From Lepidurus packardi (Eukaryota > Arthropoda > Branchiopoda > Notostraca > Triopsidae): a stretch of DNA of 64,000 bases. Within the stretch, counting starts at the first letter, position 1. Every line of letters begins with the position of its first letter. The notes under the pieces were generated by a model, which worked only from the letters and a program-made list of their open reading frames with translations, had not been told where the DNA came from and did no database searches. The DNA lies in assembly GCA_023053545.1 (NCBI GenBank), contig JAKZAN010000001.1, forward strand, positions 10,126,565-10,190,564, read 5' to 3'. The position numbers and the translations under genes are program-made. Shown one piece after another: positions 20,648-31,098 of this stretch.

Positions 20648-23190
20648 TTACATTGCCGCGCGACGAACTTTCTTCTCTGCAAAGGGACGGATGACTTCAC
20701 TATAGTCCACAGACGACATTATTTCTGACTCTATGTACAGCACAGATAGTGAATTAAGTCTGTTCTCTTCTGTGGTAGATCTTAAATAATTCTTTACTCT
20801 CTTTAATGCTGAAAACGACCGTTCTGTCGAACAATTTGACCCCGGTGTACATAACAGCATCCGAAGCGCTATTCCCACGTTTGGGTAAATATCGAAAAAG
20901 CCTTTTTCCATAATGTACTTGTATACGTCCAGTGACGATAACTCTTTCCCCCATTTAGCCTCAGCCGACAACAAATGAGCTCGCAGGTGTAGACACTCGT
21001 TTTCCAAAGTACCATCCAAATCCCCTGGATAGAAAGCTTGCAGGTTCAGTGCTCCATTACGGATGTCTTGAGATTCCAAATTACGAAGCTTCGTGAGAAA
21101 GTCAAACTTTTGACTTAAATTCTGGTAAGCAGAGCCACGTCTCTGTAGTTCTGCAATCAACCTGTCAATAATGACGTTGAAGACGGTGACTCTAAATCTG
21201 TCCCTGCCGGTCTCGGAGTCGACCGGAGGCGGTAGTTCGACCCCCTTTTCCTTTACTTCGTCAAACCGGACTTTTCGCTTACGTTTCCTCTTCATATCGT
21301 ATGCGTAATTCTGTTCACCACTTCTTTCCATAGCTTTCGACTCATAATGATCGAAGGTACCGGCTTTCCTTAAATCTTCTAGGTATGTTACCAAGGACCG
21401 ATAAAGTTTAGCGATCGTACCAAGTTCGATTCTCACAGATTGCAGAGATTTGCTCACTTTTTTAAATATCTCCAGGATATCATTCCACAGCAGGGTCAGG
21501 AAGCACATTTCCAGGGTGTCGATCGAATTAAAAAGACATGAAGCGTCAGAACGCGTAGATGGTTTTTCACTTGTGTCATTAGCGATTATCTGAAGAGCTG
21601 CCAATATCTCATTCCAGGAGCAACAGAGACTTCGGCAGGCGTCACTCCGAGCCGACCATCTTGTCTGAGAAAGGCTCTTTACAACTGTTGAGTTTGGCTT
21701 CACTTGAGATAACAAAACTTCCCATCTGTGTGTCGAGATCGAGAAAAAATTATACAGTTCCTGTAAAGTACCGAAGAAAGATATAGCAGCCTCACAAGAC
21801 TCAGCAGCACATGATCCGACAAGATTCAGAGAGTGAGCCGAACAGGGGACGAAAACTACCAGAGGATTCACTTGTTTTATTCTCGCTTGAAGACCGGAAT
21901 ATACACCCGACATGTTGCTTGCGTTGTCATAAGACTGTCCGCGACAGTTGGCGATATCCAAGTCATGATTTTTCAAGATCTGGAGAACAACGTTAGCCAG
22001 ATCTTCTGCTTTATGGCCACAATTCGGTACGAATCTTAAAAATCGTTCGACAGGACATCTCTCTGCAGACACATATCGTACTATGAATGATAGTTGATCC
22101 ACGTGGGAGATGTCAGGAGTCGAGTCGACAGAGATGGAAAAATACTTAGCATGCTTTACCTCAGTAACGATCGTGGTGTGGTTATGACCTTTTCTGCCAT
22201 GATGTTGATAATTTCATCCCATATTGTAGACGAGAGATATGATGTTGTGCCGTATCCTCTGTTTCCGTGGCGTTTTATGTGCGTGTCCAGAAAAGGGTCA
22301 AACTCAGCCAAAAGTTCTAGCGCCACAACATAGTTCCCACCGTTTCTCGACCCAAATCTCTCATGTGAACCTCTAAACGGCAATCCACGTGCAGACAATG
22401 ACCTCACAACAGCAACAATCCGCCTTAAAACCTCATGCCAGTATTTTATTTCTTCTTCCGTTTGAAGCACAGGACTCTTGTTAACTCTACCGCCAACATT
22501 CTTCCTCGCTAACAGCGTCGCACACGCTGACCTGTGATCGTCTCAATTTGCATGATCCTTCATCCTCTGACCTGCATTTTTACAGTCGTGGTACCCTTCG
22601 TCATTAGCTAGCGACCCCGATTTTCTAAACATATTACAAGGGGCGCAGAACACGGTACCTTTGCTCTTTGAAAATACTAGCCAAGGCCGAGGTCGTTTTT
22701 CACCATTAGCCAATGTTCGGCTAATGAGTGTCAGGGATAGATACCTCGTTTGTATCTGCGTATTCACGCTTTGAAAAAGAAAAATCTGCATCAATATTTT
22801 GTTTCACGCCATTTCGAACGAAGTGTTCGAGTGTGGCATCGTCCAGTATCCACTCGGCAGGATCGTCACTAACAGACGGGAATGACGAGACCGCAAAACA
22901 TGTGTTCGCATGCGATTCACGATGTTCACCAGAATCTCCAACGACTGCAGAAAGTTTTCGGAAATCAAGTTTTGAGGAATTTGAGGTAGCTCGTCACAGT
23001 CAGACACGCTTGCCGGTCGATGGTCGTCACTCCAATTGCTAGAGGCTGATGCACTGCTATTAGGTCTGGAAGTGGCGAAAAACGAATCCAACGTAGGGAC
23101 ATTAGAAAGAAGCTCCTTTTCCTTCTGCAATTTTTCCGTATTCTTTTTTCTTTTCTGGAACCCACTCAATGTTTTGTTGACGACAGACAT
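20648..23190 (-). pseudogene. hAT-family transposase, nearly full length, disrupted
   Basis: From 23190 down: an N-terminal tail rich in Lys/Ser, a TTF/BED-like zinc-binding segment (TVFCAPCNMF, GYHDCKNAGQRMKDH), a DUF4371-like region (LPFRGSHERF, NGGNYVVALELLAEFDPFLD), the catalytic region (CRGQSYDNASNMSGVYSGLQ), and the hAT dimerisation domain ending PNVGIALRMLLCTPGSNC, ERSFSALKRVKNYLRST. The last 484 residues (20648-22102) are open. Upstream, a TGA at 22543-22545 (TCA in copy 2), a 5-nt insertion near 22178 and a stop near 22804 break the frame. Similar architecture is seen in ZMYM1-like hAT proteins. Confidence 0.88.
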
Positions 23191-23639
23191 TGTTAATATC
23201 TAGAAAGTAGCATTGATTCTATAAAGCGGCTGATTGTAATACTCAATTATCACAATAATCGGCGCCTACTTTAGTAACTTACAACAACTCTCTAACACTC
23301 TGCGAGTTCCCACTTTCACTATCGCTATGATATCTTTTCTCTTAATCTCTTCTTTTGAACTTACTGTAAACAAGTCAAAACACGCGTGTCCTTGTGTAAG
23401 ATGCTAGAGCTGTGGTTTGCAGAGGGATTCAGAATGTGTTGCCACCTTCATTGAAGTGTGAATTATAAAAAGCGGAGAAAAGAACCTACGCTGGCTTACA
23501 AAAATCTGACTAACTTCTTTTTTTTAAATTTGATCACGTCGTAGGCTTTCAGCCTGTTGACGTTTCCTTTATGGAAAAAGGTTCGAGAAAGCATACATTA
23601 TTTATTAGTCAGGTACACAGTACCTGACTAATAAATAAT

Positions 23640-23735
23640 AAATACACAGTACCTGACTAACTTAACCAAATTAAACATAATATAACCTAACCAAACTAAA
23701 CCTAACCAAGCTCAAACTAATCTAATTACACTTAA
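23640..23735. repeat. Degenerate CCTAACC/TTAGG-like string inside hAT copy 1
   Basis: Runs such as 'cttaaccaaattaaac', 'cctaaccaaactaaacctaa' recur. The inverted counterpart is in hAT copy 2 at about 57850-57950, so it is part of the transposon and not a telomere relic. Confidence 0.6.
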
Positions 23736-23915
23736 ACCTACATGAAAATACATTACCCCGTGGGCCCGAAATGGTCTGTCGAAATGGTCTTTGTCCTAAA
23801 ACTAGTCTGTCTTTACTAATAACCTTTAACCATAATTCTGAACAGTTGTCATTGGAATACGAAAGTATATTTGTTCCTGCTGGTTTTCTATAGGATGCGT
23901 TCTTACAAAAAGGTA

Positions 23916-25542
23916 CTATACCTTCCAAAAGAAACGAGTATAGGGAAACCACAGTGGTCTAATCCCCTACCCGTGGGATTAATTAAAGACTGCTTAACGA
24001 ACCGATTTGTAGGTCTCCTGTCTAAAAACCAAACCGAAACGTATAGAAAGCGGAATCCGTTTTAACCCTGGGCTGTAGAACAGAGAAAATACTCTTACAG
24101 AAATGCTCTTGCCAAACCCCTCTCCCCCCAAAAAAAATTTTAAGTGAGCTGCTGGCTTTTCCTCTTAATATTTTGTAATGCCTCCATTGTTATCACGGCA
24201 CATCTCCAATCTTCTTGGCATTGATTCTGCTAATGTGATCCAAAAATCAGGGTCTTCCAATATTTCATCCCATACACGAAGGACTTGAACCCAGAGTTCT
24301 TCTTTTCCGCGTAAGGTCGAAGTGCTAATAAGAAAACTGTGATTTTTTTTAATTGATAGAAATTTTACTTTATCCTTCGCTTCAGCATGGCCCAGGCATG
24401 CTCTATCGGGTTGAGATCGGGTGATCGTGGAGGATGTGGTAGAAGCGTAATGCCTTGTTCAGTAAGATACGTTCTAACTGATCTTGCTGTATGCACAGGT
24501 GAATTGTCTTGCTGAAAAACCAAGGCATCGCCGAGTGCTTCGCGCATTATGGGAAGTTCTTGAGAAAGAATCTCGACATAATTTTCCGCATTCAGTTTTC
24601 TTGTGATTCTCGTAAGAGAACTAAATCCAGTAGTAGCAGAAAACCAGGCAAACGCAGATACTGAAAACCTCCCACTTCGACAACTGTCCCTCAGCATCTC
24701 ATCGCTATAGCGCTTGTTTCTCTAAGAAATTGTGCAACTGATGTGATGATGAATCTTATTAGCCGAAGTAGTAATTACCTCGCGATAAACTATAGTAGGT
24801 TTGTTGGAAACAGAAGAAATTGTTGTTTCGTCCGAAAAAACAACACTTGCCCAATACTCATAATCCCGATTTCGGAATTGTTCGCAAAACCGAGCTCTAG
24901 CTTCTTTGTGTCGCTCTGACAGAATAAATTTCTTAGCGGGTCTTCGAGATCTGATACCTGCTTTCGCCAGAATTCTGGATCCTGTTTGCGTTGAAATATC
25001 ATGTTCCTGGCCAGAAAGTTGAACAAGTTTTCTCATTGGCAAAGTTGGATATGCTACGGAAGCAGCAATCAAGTTGATTTTCTCATTTACGCTTAATATT
25101 TCTGGACGAGCAGAGCCAACCAACAATATTACATTGCAAATTCTGTTTAACAAACATTTTCATTCTTACCTTCCTCTCCACTTTTCCTTCATTTTCTTTC
25201 CGATTAACCCACCTTTGCACTGTTGCTTTGCTTACATTTAACCTCAACGCTATTTGTTTTATCGAAATACCACTATTTCTCATTCCAAGAATTTCTCCCT
25301 TTTTGTCTGATGTCAGATGAGGAGCCATGTTTATTAGAAACTGACATGCAAGTGTGATATAGACTAGTAATATTACCTTTCACAAAAATAACCCCACCTC
25401 GGAGAAACTAGGATTCTACTTTCCTTAGTTTTGGTTTGGTTTTAGAGAGGAGCGGGTTCGAACGAGCAAATTTTAATTAATCCCACGGGTAAGGATTAGC
25501 CCACTGTGGTTTCCCTATACTCGTTTTTTTTGGAAGGTATAG
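23916..25542 (-). mobile_element. Tc1-like element with roughly 75-bp TIRs, nested in hAT copy 1
   Basis: The ends CTATACCTTCCAAAAGAAAC and its inverse are flanked by TA on both sides (23914-23915, 25543-25544). TIR similarity extends about 75 bp through 'cccgtgggattaattaaa'. The 1627-bp element carries one minus-strand transposase gene. Confidence 0.9.
24165..25328 (-). CDS. Tc1-like DD34E transposase with spliceosomal introns
   Basis: An N-terminal HTH (MAPHLTSDKKGEILGMRNSG, ISIKQIALRLNVSKATVQRW) is followed by a second DNA-binding part (AKAGIRSRRPAKKF), the first Asp (VVFSDETTISS), the second Asp (VFQQDNSPVHTA) and Glu (SPDLNPIEHAWAML) with exactly 34 residues between D and E. The C-terminus reads LWVQVLRVWDEILE and ends GGITKY. 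The ORF is broken three times. Two breaks are GT-AG introns whose removal restores frame: 24722-24778 (57 nt, between YRE and RNKRYSDEML) and 24325-24368 (44 nt, between KRRI and the LRGKEEL block). The first break (donor GTAAGA at about 25172, downstream block ARPEILSVNEK) has no phase-correct AG. It is either a mutated intron or a frameshift, so the copy may be dead. Confidence 0.82.
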
Positions 25543-25954
25543 TACAGAACAAAGTACTGTGGCGTTCCGTACCCGTGTTGAACCTTGTTGCTCCCCAGGC
25601 TCCTTGGCTGCTTTCCTCGAAGCGTCATCCTTGGGGACTCGATGGGGTATGGCAAGGTGATTGCGGAGAGGGCAAGGCCGGGTCAACGAAGGACCAACGT
25701 TGGAAGAGGGATATTCGCTAAAGAAAGGTCACCAAGTGATATAAAAGGGGGAAGGAAATGTAAAAGAGGGAGTCCGGTTTGGGACAGGAAAGGAAATACA
25801 ACATTCGGAAAAGGCGAATCGTGACAATAATGAATTGGTAATGTATATACTGAATTGAGTCCAAAATGGGCTCCTAAACAGGTCGGGATGGGCCCCTAGC
25901 CTCGTGGGGCCCTGGGCCTGTGCCCAGTTGGCCCATGCGATAAGACGGCCCTGG

Positions 25955-26040
25955 TGTCGGGATTTGAACTGGTGAACTATAGAACGAAAGTTAGGGCCTT
26001 TAACCACTCCGCCAATCACTCGGTAGCTGAGGCTATAAGA
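25955..26040 (-). repeat. tRNA-derived SINE-like segment (copy in hAT 1)
   Basis: On the minus strand, a box A-like 'gtggttaaaggc' and a box B-like 'agttcaaatcccgac' are spaced as in a tRNA gene. The same segment is at 57640-57720 in the other hAT copy. No full cloverleaf could be drawn, so it is a tRNA-like relic. Confidence 0.5.
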
Positions 26041-26244
26041 CATAACTTTCACAGTCTCTAAAATGATCTCCAGTTATTTTACATACTATTACATAAATTA
26101 ATATTTCGTACGGAAAAATTGAAATTTTCTTTTCTTTGTCTTGTGCCCTCAACGTATACCACTTCGGCACCTGGCCCGGGGCCCCCTCCGAGGCTGGGAC
26201 CCCTAGGCAGCTGCCTAATTTGCCTAGGCGGAGATACGGCACTG

Positions 26245-26375
26245 GATGTGTACACGGAAAAACAGGATCATGGATGTACAGATTTAATCTAAGAAGAAAT
26301 AGCACGTGTGATAGGTGTGGAGAGAGGGAAGATACGGTGGAACGCATGATTATGGAATGATTGTACCACTCATTC
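26245..26375 (+). repeat. LINE reverse-transcriptase tail fragment flanking hAT copy 1
   Basis: In frame, TGCVHGKTGSWMYRFNLRRN then STCDRCGEREDTVERMIME resembles the Cys-containing segment after the reverse transcriptase in non-LTR elements. It is the mirror of the fragment left of hAT copy 2. Similarity between the two flanks stops at about 26375 ('gtaccactcatt'). Confidence 0.6.
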
Positions 26376-26954
26376 GAACGGGAAATACTGGAAAGAGGGA
26401 ACCGAATTTAAGCTCGAGAACGTACTGGGTTTTGGCAATCTTACAGAATACAAGCAATTTTTAGCCCAGTCTTTTTACTTGATTACGTAAGAGTTACAGG
26501 ACTAGTCGATATTATTTAAATGTTCGGTGACGGTCTAAATTATATCACCTTTCTTTAACATGCACTTTCCTAAGCACGCCCATCCCAATATAATAGTGTA
26601 AATTCGTGTTCGGACCAAAGTCAACCGGAATTGAAAAGACAGCGACACCAATTGTAATGCAGCAGACGACGATGCGATGCCACTTCGCCTGTCGTCTTTA
26701 ACAAAAAAAAACAAGAAAGAATGAGAAGAAGGGAATGGAGATGAAGAGATGTGCTCTTGAGGGAAGAGGGGGTAGTCCAAACCTAACCTAAGTTAAGCTA
26801 ATTTAAACTAAACTAACCTAACTCAACTGAGACGTGGAAACGTTCCTGTCATTTATGAAGCATAGCCCCCTTTCGGGAGCTACCTAGAAGCTCGTAGTAA
26901 CACCTCCCGAAACGCGTCAGTTAGTAGCAGCTGTTAATTTGTTAGCTAAGGAAA
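26376..26954. other. Intergenic, upstream of TMEM147
   Basis: Holds a short CCTAACC/TTAGG-like string (26780-26830) and the putative promoter region of TMEM147. No exon seen. Confidence 0.4.
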
Positions 26955-27767
26955 ATGACTTTATATCACTTCGGAAACTGTCTAGCATTAGCGTACATTC
27001 CATACTTTATTACGTACAAGTACTCGGGCCTGTAATTTATTTTCTGGTTCCTTTTTAGAAGTCCTCCATTTTATTACTTATGTCAATAATTTTCATTTTG
27101 TAGATCAGAATATGGCGCATTCTGGAAATGCGTTCAGGCTGGTGTTATTTATGCGGTAACTCAATTAGTAAAAATGCTCGTATTGGCCACGTTCTTCCCT
27201 AGCCTGGACACAGGAGATGAATCACAGCTCAGCATACTCTCGGTAACGCTTAAAAAGAAATTTTTTTAAGCTAAAGAAAGACTAACATATTTTCCGTTAT
27301 AGGAGTTACTGAGGTGTACGGTCGATTTAGCTGATTTGTTTGGCTTAAGTTTTATTATGTCTCGTGTCGCAGGCAAAGGCAATGTAAAAATCTTGATTGC
27401 CGGCGTTGGTTGGGCTGCAGCAGAGTTCATTTTCAGCAAATTAGCTATTCTGTGGTTTGGTGCCCGTGGTACAGAATTCAATATTGTTTACATCCAAAAG
27501 TCTCTGGAGTCGAACATTTCTTTGGTCCATTTCATCGCCCTAACTACGTTGGTCTGGTTATCCTCCCGAAATGATCTGCCTCGTCAGTTCTTCCCAGCAG
27601 TGGTCCTCCTCGTCCTTCTCGCCACCTATGAACCTCTGCTCGTTCATGTTTTAGCCCCAGCTATGAGCTCTTGGCCTCTTTTATTCACCAAGGCAGGCCT
27701 AACTGCATTCCTGGGTAGTCTAGCATTACAATTCTACGTCAGTCTGGTCAAACCCTCCACCGCTTAA
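26955..27767 (+). CDS. TMEM147: Transmembrane protein 147 homologue
   Basis: Three exons (26955-27031, 27104-27242, 27303-27767) encode 226 aa, against 224 in human. Landmarks: [60 protein letters not shown] and [20 protein letters not shown]. Seven hydrophobic segments are seen, as in the family. TMEM147 is an ER/nuclear-envelope membrane protein that partners Nicalin-NOMO at the translocon. Introns of 72 and 60 nt have canonical ends, and the first ATG matches the family start exactly. Confidence 0.96.
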
Positions 27768-28027
27768 CGTGAGAATATCAGTATTTAAAACGTAGAATTT
27801 GTAACCGATCGAAACCCGTAATACAACCCAAAGGTTATTAATAAGCACCTATTAACTAATTATATTAAGTTTAATTCGCTATGCTATGTAAGAACGCGTT
27901 AATACATTTATTTGTAACGCAGATTTTACCCACAACAAAAAGCTCCTAATAATATCTTTACAAAGTTTTGGTCCCTCTAAAACAAAAACCAATCAACAAA
28001 ACTTGCAATCACTCAATACAACAAAAA

Positions 28028-30608
28028 TCAGGAGCTCTGTTCCGGTGCAGCGAAATGGGATTCTTTACTTTTGCTACTGTGATCACGATAGAAATCTCCC
28101 CGAGTTCCGCCAGTTTTACTGACTAATTTCACATCCGTTAAAACGGCATCCCGGGTGACAGCTTTGCACATGTCAACTACAGTTAACCCAGCTACGGCTA
28201 CCGCAGTCAGCGCCTCCATTTCGACCCCGGTTTGGGCGTGGCACTTGGCGGTCGCTCGGATAGCCACGCCCTTTACCGCTTCTGCCAATTGCAGTTGAAC
28301 TTCTACTTTCGCTAGGGGTAACGGGTGACACAACGGAATTAACGATGAAGTTTGCTTCGCTCCCATGATGCCTGCAATTTGTGCTACACTCAAAACATCA
28401 CCTTTCTTGTTTAGATTGTCTTTCATGAGTTGGTAGGCGTGATCACCCACGTAAACCATGCCCGAGGCGGCGGCAGTCCTCGTGGAAAGTGGCTTATGAG
28501 AAACGTCTACCATATGCGCTTTGCCTTTGTCATCCACGTGGGTTAAAACAGGGGAAATGGTAGAAGCATGATGATTATGATGATCTCCGTGTCCTATTAG
28601 ATCATAGGACCACGCTCCATAGGCTGAGTTGTCCCAGTCATCAACGTGGGCATGTAGCTGCTGTTCTGAATATTCGTGTTCCCAGTACTTCATTTCAGAA
28701 TGCGTATGTTGCGGAAAGTGCTTCCTACTGTCAGACTGCTGGTCATCGGTATTGTCTGCGTCACCATCTTTGGAATCGGAGTGCTTGCTATAACAACGTA
28801 ACTGGCTTTGGATTTGGACTGGACGAGGTGATTGGAAGAGTAAAGGGGACCCTGCAGGCACAAAACACATGAGCGGAGCTATTGACCGTTTGGTTAATTT
28901 GGAAACCCAAAAGCGAACAAACCAGGAATTAGGCGAAGTATGAATGTTAAAAACTCAATAAGGGGGGGAAAGGGGAAAATAACCTACGAAAAGAAGGAAA
29001 CGGAGACACGAATTCACCCACCGATCAATATCATGGGTCTGTTTTCCATTTTGGCCAAATTCGTCATACCTTTGAAAAAGCAAAGAAAAACAGACACTTT
29101 CAATTAACAAGCACGGCTTAAAACGAAAATATTTCTTAGAAGGAATTTCTGTCTTAAATAAACAGAGAAGTTCCCAATTACCGGCATGCTGCTTCTTCTT
29201 CCTACCCACAGCTGCACCAATCACGTGTAGTAAATCCTCTTCGCTCGCTTTTCTTCTCAGCAAATCCCTTTAGTATGCCACAAGACAAAGAAAAGTCATT
29301 AGAAGTAGCAAAAAGTTATCAGAAACGTAATTGCAAAGAACTTAAAAATGAAAAGGTCACAGCTAATAAAAATTTTGTTTAAAAAAGCGTATCTAAAGGG
29401 ATAAAAAAGATATAATACTTGAGAGAGACTTCGGCGTTACCGAACAAGCAAACCTTCAAGTTTCCATCGGCTGTAATACGTAGGCGGTTGCACGTACCAC
29501 AAAAGTTTTCGGTCATGGAAGTAATAAAGCCAATCTGACCCTGGAAACCTGGAACGTGATAAGCTTTGGACGTATCATTGGGATCGTCGTTCAGTCTTCG
29601 CAATTCAGGGTAATGCTGTCTTATTATAGTGATCATTTCCGAATAAGGCACTAATTTCTTGTCGTTCCACTTGTTGCCGCTGAATGGCATATATTCAATA
29701 AAGCGAACGTCTATGCGTTTGTCTTGGGTCAAGTGGACAAAGTTAACCAACTCATCTTCATTCAAGCCTCTCATAACGACGCAATTAAGCTTCAGAGGCT
29801 GGAATCCTAAGCTTAGAGCCAAATCGATTCCTTCCATGACGCGTTCCCAGCCTTTTCTCCGAGTGATGAATTCAAACTTGGCGGGAATTAGCGTATCAAG
29901 GCTGACATTCAGAAGATTTAGCCCAGCCTTCTGCAAAGTAGACAGTTTCTTGTTAAGCATTATGCCATTAGTTGTCAAGGCAACGATCTTTAAGCCTTCC
30001 AAAGCGGCTAATCTCTCTGTAAAAAAGATTACAAAACATTAAAATCTTACAACCGGAACATTAATTTCGGGTCTTTACCAACAATCGCCACAATATCTGG
30101 TCGAATAGTAGGCTCCCCGCCAGTCAACCGGATTTTAGTTACACCTTCACGTACAAATAAGCTGGCTAAATGAATTATCTCTTCTGTCGATAGTAGCTTT
30201 TCTTTGGGCGAGAGTTTGGTGCCTTCCTCCGGCATGCAATATTGACCTGAATTATAATGTTACATGTAAAATTATTAATACAATTTATAATACATAAAAA
30301 GACATCCTTACAACGTAGGTTACACTTTTCGGTTAGTGAAATACGCAAGTAATTATGATGCCTTCCATAATTATCAGTTAAAAACGCAGAAGAGGGCGCA
30401 TTTTCACTTTCCATTTTGTTTCTCATTAAACTTAAGCGATCCTTAAATAAAATTCACAAAAACAATAACATTAGTTAGCGATATTTTTTAAAGAAAAACA
30501 TGATACGGTATTTACAGTTTTATCTGGGGGTTGCTTATTCGCCATGGATGAATACCACCGTGAAACAAAACTAGGCTTACAAAATTGTGCTACTCGTAAT
30601 GCAGCCAT
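28028..30608 (-). CDS. MOCS1: Molybdenum cofactor biosynthesis protein 1 (MoaA-MoaC, bicistronic MOCS1)
   Basis: Seven exons (30516-30608, 30312-30441, 30079-30246, 29419-30016, 29182-29267, 29022-29069, 28028-28851) encode a 648-aa MOCS1A-MOCS1B fusion. The MoaA part has the radical-SAM motif CNLRCQYC (split by an intron), [26 protein letters not shown], and the second cluster motif [10 protein letters not shown]...CLFG. The MoaC part has [51 protein letters not shown] and [18 protein letters not shown]. Together they convert GTP to cyclic pyranopterin monophosphate in mitochondria. The N-terminal [12 protein letters not shown]...RWYSS suits a mitochondrial presequence. Exon 6 can instead run into TGA at 29014-29016, giving a 376-aa MOCS1A ending in Gly-Gly. 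The linker before MoaC is unusually His/Asp-rich ([24 protein letters not shown]). Confidence 0.96.
29014..29022 (-). promoter_or_regulatory. MOCS1A stop / MOCS1B splice-donor switch
   Basis: The codons ...ATC GGT GGG TGA hold both the double-glycine MOCS1A terminus plus stop and a GT donor (G|GTGGGT at 29021). Using the donor joins exon 7 in phase (ILIG-SPLLF) and removes the stop. Not using it yields MOCS1A. The same logic is known for MOCS1 in other animals. Confidence 0.85.
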
Positions 30609-31098
30609 CTTAAAATTACTTGTTTTAACCGAACGTGTAGCTTGACTCTGACACCAGAAAATGTATAGCGTCAGCTTATCACATGCTATTTGTAAAATAG
30701 ATAGACAAATCGCAAGCAGTACGTGGTTAGGAGCTGATATCGATTGTATTCTAGGCGCGTAATTCGGTAGATCCGATTCATAAAAACTGAGAGAAAATTG
30801 TCAAAAGAAAAGTAACATCTCCGTCCGTATGATTTTGAGTAAAATTACGATTACTTGCATATCCCTACTCTTACAACATTACTAAAAAACGACTTAGTCA
30901 CAGAACCACACTTCCAGTACCGGTATAAGTATGAAAAAGGCCAAAAGCCGATAGCGACATCGAATATTTGATTCAAATACGATTCAAATATAGCGCTAGA
31001 GAAATTTATAAGTTAAGATGTTGGCTAACAGGTGCCACTGCAGTAAAGTTACTTTAATTTGTTTTGCTTAATCATTTAAGTCATAATTAATTTTAGTC
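30609..31098. other. Shared promoter interval between MOCS1 and the RDH gene
   Basis: About 490 bp between two divergent start codons. No TATA box or other element is obvious, so it is probably a bidirectional promoter. Confidence 0.4.

Larger units (their letters stand above)
20431..26244 (-). mobile_element. hAT transposon copy 1, with nested insertion
   Basis: The ends are CAGTGCCGGATTTAGCGACC (20431) and the inverse of CAGTGCCGTATCTCCGCCTA (26244), the same two termini that bound copy 2 at 57429-60279. Relative to copy 2 there is about 2.1 kb of extra sequence (about 23766-25858), which itself contains the Tc1-like element. The transposase lies near the first end. The flanking 8-mers (attactag, gatgtgta) do not match, so this is not a simple insertion with an intact target duplication. 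Confidence 0.85.
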
